The notes under the pieces are model-generated. The model had not been told where the DNA came from, did no database searches, and saw nothing but the letters and a program-made list of their open reading frames with translations. 64,000 nt of DNA from Megalobrama amblycephala (taxonomy: Eukaryota > Chordata > Actinopteri > Cypriniformes > Xenocyprididae). The position numbers and the translations under genes were made by a program. Within the stretch, counting starts at the first letter, position 1, and each line of letters starts with the position of its first letter. Positions 40,352 to 49,377 of this stretch are shown in pieces. The stretch covers positions 22,661,797-22,725,796 of the forward strand of contig NC_063058.1 in assembly GCF_018812025.1 (NCBI RefSeq), read 5' to 3'.

Positions 40352-42778
40352 CCTTAACTAATGCTTATTTATTTCTTACCTCGAACTCAAGATGAAAAGA
40401 CGCCCAATGCGAAGGTCAAGCAGTTTTTTTCTCAGAATTCTCTTCCTCTTCCACAAGATGATGTTGAAGGCTCTGCACCGCCGTTTTACTGCTCAATAAA
40501 GAACATAAGTTACACAGTTAAATATACAGAACAAGGTTAGTATGAGCATCTTGTTTGATGTTAAACAAACTGTAGGAACGAGTTTGTACTCAACAGAATC
40601 AAGAACGTTTTCTTTTTTTTTGTAGGGTCAATGACAAATATGTGCGTCTAAGATACAGAAAATGAAAGAAATATTGGACCCCAAACATGTATTAAATATC
40701 TGAATGAATGCCATTTTATTAAAATATAATGTGGTCTTTTTTAGGGTCCACAGAGGATGAAGCCAAGTCAAATGCTCTCCAGAAAGCCCTAAGTTCACTA
40801 TCACCTCTCTTTGATTATGCTTCAATAACTGGAGCTGACAGTGCTGAAGATGTACAGAATCAGCTGAGCTCCATGCTGAAGGGGGCCGGTCAGAAAGACC
40901 CCGTCATTTTCCTGGAGCCTGTGGAACAGGCCTGTATCCAGCTGTCGTTCTGTGACTATACTGTGAAGTGCACATGCCAGAGCTCAAAGAAAGCAGCTCG
41001 GAATCATCTCAGCGCACGAATACTGGGCCTGTTGGGGGTAGAGACAGGTCAGAGCAACTGAATATCAACCAGCTTGTCTAAACACTACTTAAGTACATTA
41101 TTAGAAAATGATAATTTAATGATTTTCATTCAGTTCTGAACCTGTTACAGGAGCAAACGATGCATCTTTGAGAAACCGCCTAAATGAGTGGTTCGTACAG
41201 CAGCATCTGCCGCAGCCAGTGTTTGAGGACACAGAAGAAGTGCTTGGAGCGAAGGCTACTTTCTCTGTCGCGTTAACCTGCTGCAGTCCAGGTGGGCTAT
41301 CACTCACAAAACAATACATGTTCAGTAAATATTTAATGTTTATTTATCAACAATTATTTAATTATAATGTTATGTATAAATAATTTGAAATACAGTATCA
41401 TTCAAAAGTTTGGGGTCGGTAAGATTTTTTTAAAAAGAAGTCTCTTCTGCTCACCAAGGCTGCATTTATTTGATCAAAAATACATTAAAACTAGTAATAT
41501 TGTAATTATTACATTACTCTAGTCGTCAGTGTCACGTGATCCTTCAGAAATCATTCTAATACGCTGATTTGATGGTCAAGAAACATTTCTTATTTTTATC
41601 AAAGCTGAAAACAGTTTAATTTTTGTGGAAACCGTGATACATTTATTTTCAGGATTCTTTGATAAATTGGAAGTTCAAAAGAACAACGTTTTGTACCATT
41701 ATAAATGTCTTTACTGTCACTTTTGATCAATTTAAAGGGTTAGTTCACCCAAAAATGAAAATTCTGTCATTAATTACTCACCCTCATGTCGTTCCACACC
41801 CGTAAGACCTTCATTCATCTTCAGAACACAAATTAAGATCTTTTTGATGAAATCCAATGGCTCAGTAAGGCCTGCATTGGCAGCAAGATCATTTCCTTTT
41901 TCAATGCCCAGAAAGCTACTAAAGACATACTTAAAAGAGTTCATGTGACTACAGTGGTTCAACCTTAATGTTATGAAGCGACAAGAATACATTTTTGTGT
42001 GAAAAAACCCCCAAAATAACGATTGTATTCAACAATATCTAGTGATGGGCGATTTCAAAACACTGCTTCATGAAGCTTTGAAGCTTTACAAATCTTTTGT
42101 TTCGAATCAGTGGTTCAGAGCGCGTATCAAACTGCCAAAGTCACGTGAACCATTGAAATTTCGAAACACTTATGACGTAACGAAGCCTCGTTTACTGAAA
42201 TCATGTGACTTTGGCAGTTTGATACATGCTCTGAACCACTGATTTGAAACAAAAGATTCGTAAAGCTTCATGAAGCAGTGTTTTGAAATCGCCCATCACT
42301 AGATATTGTTGAATAAAGTCGCTATTTTGTTTTTTTGGTGCACAAAAAGTATTCTTGTTGCTTCATAAAATTAAGGTTGAACCACTGTAGTCACATGAAC
42401 TGTTTTAAATATGTCTTTAGTAGCTTTCTGGGTGTTTTTTTATCAAAAATATCTTAATTTGTGTTCTGAAGATGAACGAAGGTCTTACGGGTGTGGAACG
42501 ACATGAGGGTGAGTCATTAATGACATTAATGACAATTAACCCTTTAATGACCAGAGTAAACCATTTTTCTGTCAAGCAAATTACAATTGTAGAGTGTGTA
42601 CTGCTCCTTGATTAAGTTCAAAATATTTGTGTGCAATATTAAATATTAAAGCATTACAGTTTCTTACAAGTTTATTGTTTGAATTCTAGACTGGGAAGAC
42701 AGCTGGGAAACAGCAAAGATGAAGCTGCTTCAAGTGCTCAAGGAAAGATTTATTTTTCTGAATGATAAAAACATTTGA
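27017..42778 (+). CDS. CXorf38-like/HEPN N-terminus fused to a multi-dsRBD array; 20 exons, 1176 codons reconstructed
   Basis: Exons: 27017-27223, 28637-28765, 28936-29055, 29211-29363, 29546-29713, 29788-29965, 31943-32059, 32236-32421, 32511-32648, 34616-34756, 34880-35299, 37519-37656, 37861-37998, 38522-38755, 38837-39010, 39130-39342, 40392-40535, 40745-41047, 41151-41291, 42690-42778. Every junction is GT/AG and the frame stays open to TGA. Residues 1-205 match the CXorf38 family. C72, C75, H94 and C98 could bind zinc, and RNSAMH (157-162) is a HEPN-type R-x4-H. Residues about 200-318 are coiled coil. From about 328 to the end come up to nine dsRBD-like units, with helix-2 signatures such as [16 protein letters not shown] and [10 protein letters not shown]. 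Introns 1-5 are phase 0 and all 14 later ones phase 1. No signal peptide or membrane segment is seen, so it is probably intracellular. An RNA-sensing or RNA-degrading role is inference. Certain: a real gene. Less certain: the join of exon 11 to 12, and isoforms. Confidence 0.85.
27140..27151 (+). promoter_or_regulatory. Interferon-regulatory-factor-like GAAANN repeats inside coding exon 1
   Basis: GAAAAGGAAACCGAAACT (27134-27151) has three GAAA cores spaced exactly 6 bp apart. The last two match GAAANNGAAACT, the reverse of the ISRE consensus. It lies about 120 bp inside the coding sequence (codons for EKETETY), so it may be chance. Confidence 0.3.
27442..28123. mobile_element. TTAA-flanked foldback element (AAAGGGTTAGTTCACCC), copy 1, intron 1
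   Basis: Ends TTAAAGGGTTAGTTCACCC and GGGTGAACTAACCCTTTAA, with long inverted arms (CCTCATGTCGTTCTACACC / GTGTGGAACAGCATGAGGG). Other copies lie at 32668-34029 and 41732-42547, all in introns of this gene. Confidence 0.88.
28148..28263. mobile_element. Short MITE, TTAAAGGGATAGTTCACCC family
   Basis: TTAAAGGGATAGTTCACCC at the left, AATTATCCCTTTAA at the right. 116 bp, in intron 1. Confidence 0.75.
30044..30405 (+). repeat. Dispersed repeat in intron 6; second copy at 52028-52455
   Basis: It shares AAGCTTTCGATT, TTTGAAATCACCAATGAAAT, CTAAACGCTCGAATC and TTATTTAGAAGGCGGGACTT with 52028-52455. No open frame, type unknown. Confidence 0.75.
30530..31380. repeat. Intron 6 repeats with ACTTAAGT/AAGTGCAC motifs
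   Basis: GAAGTACACTTTAGCATTCT, AATATACTTAAGTGTGAAG and AAGTGCACTTCTCC recur up to about 31800. A separate element with TTTAAAGTACACATGAAATC (about 30557-30915) sits inside. Borders are uncertain. Confidence 0.5.
31381..31731. mobile_element. hAT-like MITE (GGGCTGCACAACGATTAATC), copy 2
   Basis: Same ends and palindromic body as 12172-12549. The flank is A/T-rich, so the target duplication cannot be read. Confidence 0.85.
31943..32421 (+). CDS. Exons 7-8: first dsRBD-like unit
   Basis: Exon 7 supplies helix 1 and strand 1 ([20 protein letters not shown], then FTEILEAQ). Exon 8 supplies strands 2-3 and helix 2 ([14 protein letters not shown], then [17 protein letters not shown]). The intron falls before strand 2. 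Exon 8 ends in a Ser/Glu-rich linker. The helix-2 start DKKSAHQE departs from the canonical KKxAE, so RNA affinity is uncertain. Confidence 0.82.
32511..35299 (+). CDS. Exons 9-11: first copy of the duplicated dsRBD block
   Basis: Exon 9 (32511-32648) encodes a strand-strand-helix half unit ([11 protein letters not shown], then [15 protein letters not shown]). Exon 10 (34616-34756) gives helix 1 and strands 1-2 ([17 protein letters not shown], then [14 protein letters not shown]). Exon 11 (34880-35299) gives the canonical helix 2 ([19 protein letters not shown]), a new helix-1-like stretch ([20 protein letters not shown]) and a Ser/Pro-rich linker ending in KKKPG. Exon 11 reads straight through the site where the second copy has an 81-bp intron. 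If the 35300 donor is not used, the frame stops at 35325. Confidence 0.83.
32668..34029. mobile_element. TTAA-flanked foldback element, copy 2, intron 9, carrying a nested element
   Basis: The left end TTAAAGGGTTAGTTCACCC lies only 19 bp past exon 9. The right end is GGGTGAACTAACCGTTTAA. A second TTAA element (32896-33861) is inserted within it. Confidence 0.87.
32896..33861. mobile_element. TTAA-flanked element (AAAGGTGCC ends), nested copy D
   Basis: TTAAAGGTGCCCTAGATTC ... TTGGGCACCTTTAA. The related copy at about 41960 of the host element shows the empty site CAACCTTAATGTTATGAAGC, which proves insertion with a TTAA duplication. A sister copy lies at 60384-61329. Confidence 0.9.
34030..34615. 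other. Rest of intron 9, no feature recognised
   Basis: AT-rich, with a local duplication of ACATTTTACTTCTATTTTCAG-like stretches near 34330 and 34430. Confidence 0.4.
35345..35609. mobile_element. Foldback MITE in intron 11
   Basis: GTCAAAACCCAGAAGACTAA and TTTTCCTATGGGTTTTTATA are mirrored by TATAAAAACCCATAGGAAAA and TTAGTCTTCTGGGTTTTGAC. It contains an AATAAA at 35408-35413, just after the alternative stop at 35325. Confidence 0.85.
35610..36396. other. Intron 11 sequence, probably repeat-derived
   Basis: No gene seen. ACCATGAAATTAAAATTGAC (35736) resembles the repeat at about 30565 in intron 6. Type unknown. Confidence 0.35.
36397..37475 (+). mobile_element. Internally deleted Tc1/mariner element in intron 11
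   Basis: Terminal repeats start CAAACCCGATTCCAAAAAAG and end CTTTTTTGGAATCGGTGTTTG, flanked by TA on both sides. The inverted arms are roughly 150-200 bp long. At 1079 bp it is shorter than a full Tc1-type element (about 1.6 kb), because the DNA-binding part of the transposase is missing. It lies between the two halves of the host gene's internal duplication. Confidence 0.93.
36612..37249 (+). pseudogene. Tc1-type transposase, C-terminal catalytic part only
   Basis: An open frame covers the DDE domain: [14 protein letters not shown] (first D), [11 protein letters not shown] (second D) and [14 protein letters not shown] (E), with 34 residues between the second D and the E (DD34E). It ends GDATQW and a TAA-type stop before the right arm. 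The N-terminal helix-turn-helix repeats are absent and no ATG start fits, so it is not expected to transpose. The sequence before about 36612 is terminal arm. The second D is followed by K where relatives usually have N. Confidence 0.9.
37519..39010 (+). CDS. Exons 12-15: second copy of the duplicated dsRBD block
   Basis: Exons 37519-37656, 37861-37998, 38522-38755 and 38837-39010 repeat exons 9, 10, 11a and 11b with few changes ([75 protein letters not shown]). Intron sequence next to the exons is also near-identical, for example before 34880 and before 38522, so the duplication looks recent. There is no ATG or promoter-like sequence before exon 12. It opens at an acceptor in phase 1, matching the exon 11 donor, which argues for one gene and not two. 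Confidence 0.83.
38095..38450. repeat. Repeat-like insertion in intron 13
   Basis: Intron 13 is 523 bp, while its duplicate intron 10 is 123 bp. The extra sequence starts AAGGTGCCCCTATTATATTA, like the TTAA element family, but a matching right end is not clear. Confidence 0.5.
39130..42778 (+). CDS. Exons 16-20: C-terminal dsRBD-like units and stop
   Basis: Exon 16 encodes [14 protein letters not shown] and [17 protein letters not shown], a strand-strand-helix half unit. Exons 17-18 form a unit with [33 protein letters not shown] and [18 protein letters not shown]. The rest of exon 18 forms another ([48 protein letters not shown]). Exons 19-20 are a degenerate last unit ([17 protein letters not shown], then [16 protein letters not shown]). 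The TGA ends at 42778. All introns are phase 1. Confidence 0.83.
39380..40307. mobile_element. Pair of inverted repeat elements in intron 16
   Basis: 39380-39912 runs from ATACACTACCAGTCAAAAGT to AAACTTTTTAACGGTAGTGTA. 39913-40307 is an inverted partner ending AAACTTTTGACTGGTAATGT. Internal blocks (GGCTGCATTTATTTCAT, GATCCTTCAGAAATCATTCT) recur in both orientations. An (AT)n tract follows at about 40318-40346. Confidence 0.78.
41391..41731. repeat. Truncated copy of the GGCTGCATTTATTTGATC repeat, intron 19
   Basis: ATCATTCAAAAGTTTGGGGT, AAGGCTGCATTTATTTGATC and GATCCTTCAGAAATCATTCT match 39380-40307. Confidence 0.75.
41732..42547. mobile_element. TTAA-flanked foldback element, copy 3, intron 19
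   Basis: TTAAAGGGTTAGTTCACCC at the left, and a decayed right end ACAATTAACCCTTTAA. The arms (CACACCCGTAAGACCTTC / AAGGTCTTACGGGTGTG) pair over hundreds of bases. The intact CAACCTTAATGTTATGAAGC here is the empty-site reference for 32896-33861. Confidence 0.87.
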
Positions 42779-43531
42779 AATCTGTTTTAGCTGGGGAGAA
42801 AACTACCACAAATACACTAATTTTAAAAATTGAAAAAAAATTGTTAAAATATACATTTACATTTCTCTGGGATTTAAACCAATGGCCATGGCATTGAATG
42901 AAACTATTTTACAAATATGTATACCAAGTGTCTACCAATATAAACACTAAACCATTTTAATATCAGGAGAAAATTATAATGGCATTGAGTGCAAAAGCCA
43001 AAGTTTCATTAATTTTCCAAATTTCAATGATATTGCACTTCCTGAATGTCTTTCAAATTGAAGCACGATTCAGATTCAGGGGTTGTTGTCTTTGCTAGGA
43101 AGCTAATTGTAATCTACTACTGCAGATATGACTTAAAGAGATTACATTTTTAACAGTTTGGTCGGTCGAGTGGATTTATTCATGTCACACTTGACTGCAG
43201 AGCCGCGATATGGACCATTAACATTTACTTGTGTTGAAACATTGCAGTATTCGTGCAGCATCTTCACAGGCTTACAAAAGAAACGATTAGAATATGTAGT
43301 ACATTTATTAACATTAATAACTGTGCATTTTAAAACCAGTTTACAATGAACTACAAGAACTGCCTACAAAAATTATACTTTGTGATCAAATACAGTGAGG
43401 ATAGAAGATGTGTCATGTGATGTGTTTCCACTGTTCTCTGGCATACTTGTTTGATACTGGTACAACACTGTATTACTGAATATTCATCCAGGAACCCAAT
43501 GATTCCTACTGTATGTGTTAATAATAATAAA
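42779..43531 (+). other. Probable 3' UTR of the HEPN/dsRBD gene
   Basis: No open frame of note follows the TGA. An AATAAA at 43526-43531, inside an ATAATAATAAAATAA tract, is the best polyadenylation signal. The AT-rich context makes the signal weak evidence alone. Confidence 0.45.
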
Positions 43532-46180
43532 ATAATTTAACATCAGTATTTCATGTCTGTACTTTATTTTATTTCATATGGTAAGCAGCCAGTCAGCCGG
43601 TCATTACTGTAATATAAACCCCTTCATTTTGCGCAAAATGAGAGCTTATGATTAAATCTGCCAATTTTGGTTGTATCTACCTGCCCAGACAGTTTGAAAT
43701 GTAGTGAAAATTTTAAATTTGTTCATTACCACAACCTATGAAAAAGACACCAATATTTTGACACAATAGTGAAATGTTGTTCTATGAACTGGCCGCTAGA
43801 TGTCAATGTAGAGCTACAGTTTTAGTGTTGTTGTTGTTGTTGATGATGGAGAGTGTCTCAGGTTTTCTTCCAGCAGGTGCTCAGGATGTCAGCAGTACTC
43901 TGGGTCAGGATGTTCTTTCTCTATGTTCTTGACGCCTAGACCTCGCCAAATTCACTCACACGCCTCATGCACACATATAATACTGGCTACTGCTCATCAT
44001 TATATATATATATTTTTTTTTTTTTTTTGACTATGCATATGTCTTTTGACAGTGTCTTCTAGTGTTTTTCCCCCTTTATTTGGCCTATACTGGTGATTTT
44101 TTCATCTTTTATATTAATCAAATTAGAAACATTTTTTCATTAGTAGCCTACAATACTGTTACTGATTTACATTTATTCATTTAGCAGACACTTTTATCCA
44201 AAGCAACTTACAAATGAGAAAATGGTCATGCTGCTATTATTATAATTTTATATATAAAAAAAAAAACATACCAAATAAGATTTTTTTTCTTCAGTTGTAT
44301 CTTGGCCAATTTTATTTTAGTATTTATTTATATACTATTAGGCCTATTGTTTTTATAACTATTTTGAATAAGCTTATTTTTTATATTTTCAGTTTTCATT
44401 TTAAGCTAAAATTAAGTCTTGTTTGACTTTAAGTTGGTTGGAATTTAAGTTTTGTTTGTTTTTGTTTTCAAATATTTATATATAGCTTTAAGTTTTTGTT
44501 TTCCACTTTTAGTAATTTTAGTCCAACTTATTTCAGTTAGTTGCCAAGGCAAGTTTTTTTTTCATCCAAATTTTTTTTATCTAATATTTATATTTGTGTT
44601 TTATTTTAACTATTTAAATTACCAAAAGCCATTTTTAATAGTTTTAGTTAAAGGGATAGTTAACCCAAAAATGAAAATTATCCCCTAATTTACTCGCCCT
44701 CAAACCATCGTAGAAAGGCCACGTACACACTGAAGCTAAATTCGGTTGTCACTTCACCTTTTAATACTTAATCGCGTTCTGCACACACACAGTTCAGAAA
44801 AATACATGTAGTGACAACCGCATTTACAGAATTCCACGCAGTGTGTATGAAACCGAACTGAACAACTAGTTGTTAATGACATTTTTAACGTTCATTGGAG
44901 ATGTGTCTGTCTTCTGTATGTGTGGTGAATCACAGGGAAAGCATGAGCTTTGACTCATTTGTGTTGCCAGATATTGCTAGAAAAATCCAAGTAGGGCTCG
45001 CTGCAGCCTGCGGTGGACGTCCAACCCCGCCCACGTCCAAGTGTGACGCCCGTGATGGGAAGTTCGGATCATTTTACTGACTCGGATCTTTGAATCTCGT
45101 TCATCAAAACAAACAATTATTTTTTTTTTCAAGTCATTTTGTTCATTTCAGCAGAATATAATTAAAATGTTATGTGATAATAGCCAAATTCCCCAACACA
45201 TCAACTTACGCAACGTTTATCACATTTAGAATAAGAAAATAAACTGCAATGCAAGGCCAAATAATGAGAAACATAAACAATTAATTCATTGCTTTACTGG
45301 GTCTGTCAGTTCAGCTTAGCAGTCTGTTAGTTTACCTCACCTCCCGATCTGAGTCGTTCATCCCGTGGCATGAGGTATGTAGGCTATATCTATGGTGACT
45401 CCCAATCCCAGTGTTGCCCTGGAAACCCCTATTTGTTGTATGTAGGTTTCCGATTGAAAGAGTTTTTAAGCGTAATGGAAAACAAGAAACCCATAATAAA
45501 CCAAAATAAATCCAAATGCTTTATGCTGAAAATAAGAACAAAATATCGCGACTCGTGTCTGCTCACTTTAATAACTCCATAAACCCGGTCGTTTTATGAG
45601 CCGAGCTTAAACAACAAGCCCAAAATGCTTAAACTGAATAATCATGGCAACACGGAAAGAACGGGCTCTGTGTGAAACAGGCTGTACAAGCATAAATAAA
45701 ACACGACGCCTCCGTTGACTGTGTTTAGTTAAATTCCTGAAAATAACCAATGTTTTGTTACTGTAATATTACTTTGGTCACAATATCGGATACCAAGAGA
45801 GTGAGAGTTCCTTACACACATGTAATGTTAGGGGATTCACTCCCTCATTTAAATGCTGTTGTCACTCCTGAAACTTACAGTGAGTACGTGGTCTATGACT
45901 TTCTTCTTTCAGACGAAACACAGTCGGAGTTATATTAAAAAATATTATGGCTCTTCCAAGCTTTATAATGGGAGTGAATAGTAACCCAAAATAGAATAGA
46001 AGCCCAAAAAAGCATATCCATCCATCATAAAAGTAATCCATACGGCTCCAGGGGGTTAATAAAGGCCTTCTGAAGCAAAGCGATGCGTTTTTGTAAGAAA
46101 AATACCCATATAACTTTATAACTTTATTTGATCAATGTTTATATGTGAATAATATGCCTAAATTGAAATATGTTGATCCA
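43532..46180. other. Intergenic, repeat fragments only
   Basis: No gene. TTTACATTTATTCATTTAGC with AGACACTTTTATCCAAAGCA at 44167-44215 is a core sequence very common in cyprinid genomes (SINE-like or DNA-element core; I cannot decide). AAAGGGATAGTTAACCCAAA at 44650 is a fragment of the GATAGTTCACCC family. The rest is unassigned. Confidence 0.45.
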
Positions 46181-47569
46181 GTGGCGGCTGGTGCAAAAAA
46201 TATTTGGGGGGGCGCAAAAAAAAAAAAAATTTTTTTTTAGAAATGCAGGAATGAATAGGCTAATTAAATATCCATTTAATAAGTGATATAATAATGTATC
46301 TATTTAAAACATGGAAAATTCAGTATTTAAAGCATGCCATAGGGCTGAGATCTAAAAAAAAAAAAAATCTGTATTTAATTAAAAAAAATATATATATTTA
46401 AGATCCTGCCCAATATTGTCCTAGAAACAATGTTCATACTGAAGGCTATGAAAACAAACATGAATGTAACTGTGTAGTATATGCTATAAATTATGTGCAA
46501 AAAAAGGGGTCAAATCACATTAGGCCTAGGCTACATTCTAAAATTGTACCTTTACAATCTAAAAACAAAATGTTTTTTGAAGCAGAAATTTAATACAATA
46601 AACTAAAAATGAAAATAAATAAAAACAAAAGAACAGACTAATAACGTTAATTATTATTATTTTGATTACCCTAACAGTCACTTTACACAGTTACTGCTAT
46701 CGTACAAATACACTTAGTTGTAGGTTCGAAATTCTACATATGACATAATTATGTTTGCCAACAAAAACAAATTTTCAACAAATATTTTGAGCAAAATGTA
46801 TTTTACTCAGATTGAACTCCGTCTGTTCGGCGCGCGGCGGCGCTCGCTCACGGAAGTTTGTGCTTGCTGAAGGCTCGTCCACGCCTGAATGCAAAATGGA
46901 AATATTTTCTCGACTTTCTAACTTTTACAGATGGAGAATATGTCTGTGAAATGTAAATTATGCACTGAGGAAATTATTAAATGTCACTTCAGCTTAAAAA
47001 AAATATTAATAGAGGTATGTTTGTTTCCACCAATCGCTGCACAAGTTAAGGTTAAGTATGATGACGAAAGCACGTTAGTGCGAGCCCTCCCGGAACCCAT
47101 AGAGATTGCATTGCAGTGCCTGCAGTTCGAAAAAAAAGTTCTTTGAATGGAAGTCTATGGGAGCAGTCGGGGCAAATCTCCGACAGACTGAAATGCCCCA
47201 AAAGAGGCGGTACTCCACAGAGCGTGACTCGATGCTGATTGGACTATATCCAGAGGCAGAACAAACAGCCTAGCAGTGACAGGTAGCGTAACTCTGTGGT
47301 TGAATGCGATTGAAAAATCCGTCCCTTTCTCACTTTGGTGGTGCGTCGCCCTTTTGCCCTAATGAAGAAACCAATAAAACAGCCGATCATGTCTCATTTC
47401 AAGACTTGGATTAAACCTGCTCGTTCACTTATGGTGAAGTTTTCCAAACCTTATGATATGACAATTAAGGGGCTTTATGCAACACCTATCTTTTTTTTAA
47501 GGGATTACTTAAGTGAAAAATAGACACTTAAAGTGGTGAAAAGTTTTTAATGTTGTTTATATGTGGTGT
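46181..47569. other. Intergenic sequence with an hAT-like terminus
   Basis: AGTGGCGGCTGGTGCAAAAA at 46181 followed by TTTGGGGGGGCGC resembles an hAT-type end. Two short frames at 46931-47146 and 47335-47523 show no recognisable domain and no splice context. Confidence 0.35.
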
Positions 47570-49375
47570 TTTTAAAATGCTTTAAGACAAACCATGTACA
47601 AATTGTTATGTTTGAAACTGCAGTAAACCAAACCCGCGGTTTGAAATCGTGGGTGTTTCTGACAGAGCTCTATGGCTCTGGTTTCTGACATCACAGACGA
47701 CCTTGTAACCAATCACAACAACGTGCCGGCAGGCTTTAGCATATCATTAACTATGACTGCTCTGAAGCAGGAAAGTCTCGAGAGAAGCCAGGTTATCCCG
47801 GTATATTTTCTGTCATAATAGGCTTGTTTGAGATGCGCCTAGCCTCGCCTGAAGTTCAGCCGAGAGTAGGCGGCTGCAGTTAGGGGAGGAGTGAAAAAAG
47901 TGCAGGAAAGACTGACACTTCTCCCTCCTCGTAGTGGATCAGAACCTACGAGATCAAAGGCGGATATCGCGGGATTCACACTCGTGCGCTGTGTTGCTGA
48001 TAAACTGGATGTAATTTAAGTTATGTTGCTTTTATATGAAAATAAACATAATGAACAATACTCCCAAAGTACTTGTTATTTATTTCCATTCGAAATATGT
48101 GTGTATCATTCATTTTTACTTTAATTATAGACATGTTTTTATATTTTTTTTATAAATGACAACGTTCGCATAACCTATAGAGATATCACGGTGTCAGAGA
48201 GTTTGGGAATATTCACACATTATTTTTACACATAAAAACATGATATTAGAGTTTTAAAATCAAACATTTTAAATCAGATCAATACATCACGGTTGTTTAA
48301 ACCAATAAGCTTTAAGCTGTGTCGTCAGCAAGTCGTTTCCCATCGGAGAGCAATGCGCTCGACTGCAGAATCCGACACGTCCGCCTCGCACTCGCGAGAG
48401 GTTTTTGACACATGTCGGCATGACATCAGAGCAAGGCGGCCCACCCTCGGACACATTTCTAACCGGCATGCATCTCGCGGTGATTACCGGTGATCGGTTC
48501 TGCGCAGAATTTGCTAATCTCAAACAAGCCTATTAATTCATATTAATGAATGACAGAACCGTCGCATGGGCTGTGCCAAGTGTGCGAGCGCATAGGGGTT
48601 CGCGCCAAAGTAAACCCAATAAAGTTGATGTTTTTGTCCTTCGAAATATTTTAATACTGTAAATCATAGCTAAAACAATATTGCTCTGAGCGTATGACCG
48701 TGATTCACGTGCATATTTAGTCAGTGTGTCCTCACACGTCAAGTTCTGAGAGCTATTCAGTCCATTTTAAATTCTGATTTTGGCCGCCTCTGGAATGGCT
48801 CAAACCATAGATATTAGCCTACCTGATGAGTTCAAGTAAATACATCCATTTAGCACATCCATCCATTCAAACATCTATTTAGCACATGTTCACAGAGGAA
48901 AACGGCTGCTTGTTCTCTCGATACTGTCTGTTTTACTGAGAAATCGCTTCAGGTGATTCAGTGAGAGAGCAGTCCAAACGTTTTGCAAAGACGTTTTACT
49001 AATTCATAATTTAAAACGCAATTTAAGCATCAGAAAATATGAGCAGTTCAGTTGCACAGCTGTTAAACTGAATATATGAAGCGAAGTAAGCTTTTTTTCT
49101 TAAATATCCACCACAACACAAACAACAAATTGCTCGTCAGCAACAGTAGACTCTCCGAGCTGGCGTGAACGAGTGGAGGTGGGGATAATTTGCATATTCA
49201 TTGATCCGTGTATATTAAATGAGGCAAGGGTGTAGAGTTACATTCAAGCTATTTTAAGGCATGAAGAAATTTTTTTTCACTTGAATTTTTTTTTTAAATA
49301 TGTCATTTTGGTGATTAAAGATGAGTTTTAAGGGAAAAAATAATTGACTACAGGGGGATTTTAAGGGAAATACTA
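47570..49375 (+). repeat. Long dispersed element, copy 1; related inverted copy at 59655-61385
   Basis: Shares TTTAAGACAAACCATGT, TTTGCATATTCAT, CAAGGGTGTAGAGTTACA and CAAGCTATTTTAAGGCATGA with the reverse complement of 59655-60383, in the same order. No protein found. Confidence 0.7.
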
Positions 49376-49377
49376 AT

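Noticed and set aside
37519..42778. Second dsRBD block as a separate gene
   Set aside because: It opens at an acceptor in phase 1 with no ATG or upstream promoter-like sequence, and it fits the exon 11 donor exactly.
46931..47523. Two short frames (71 and 62 codons) as genes
   Set aside because: No domain, no matching splice sites, and next to repeat sequence.
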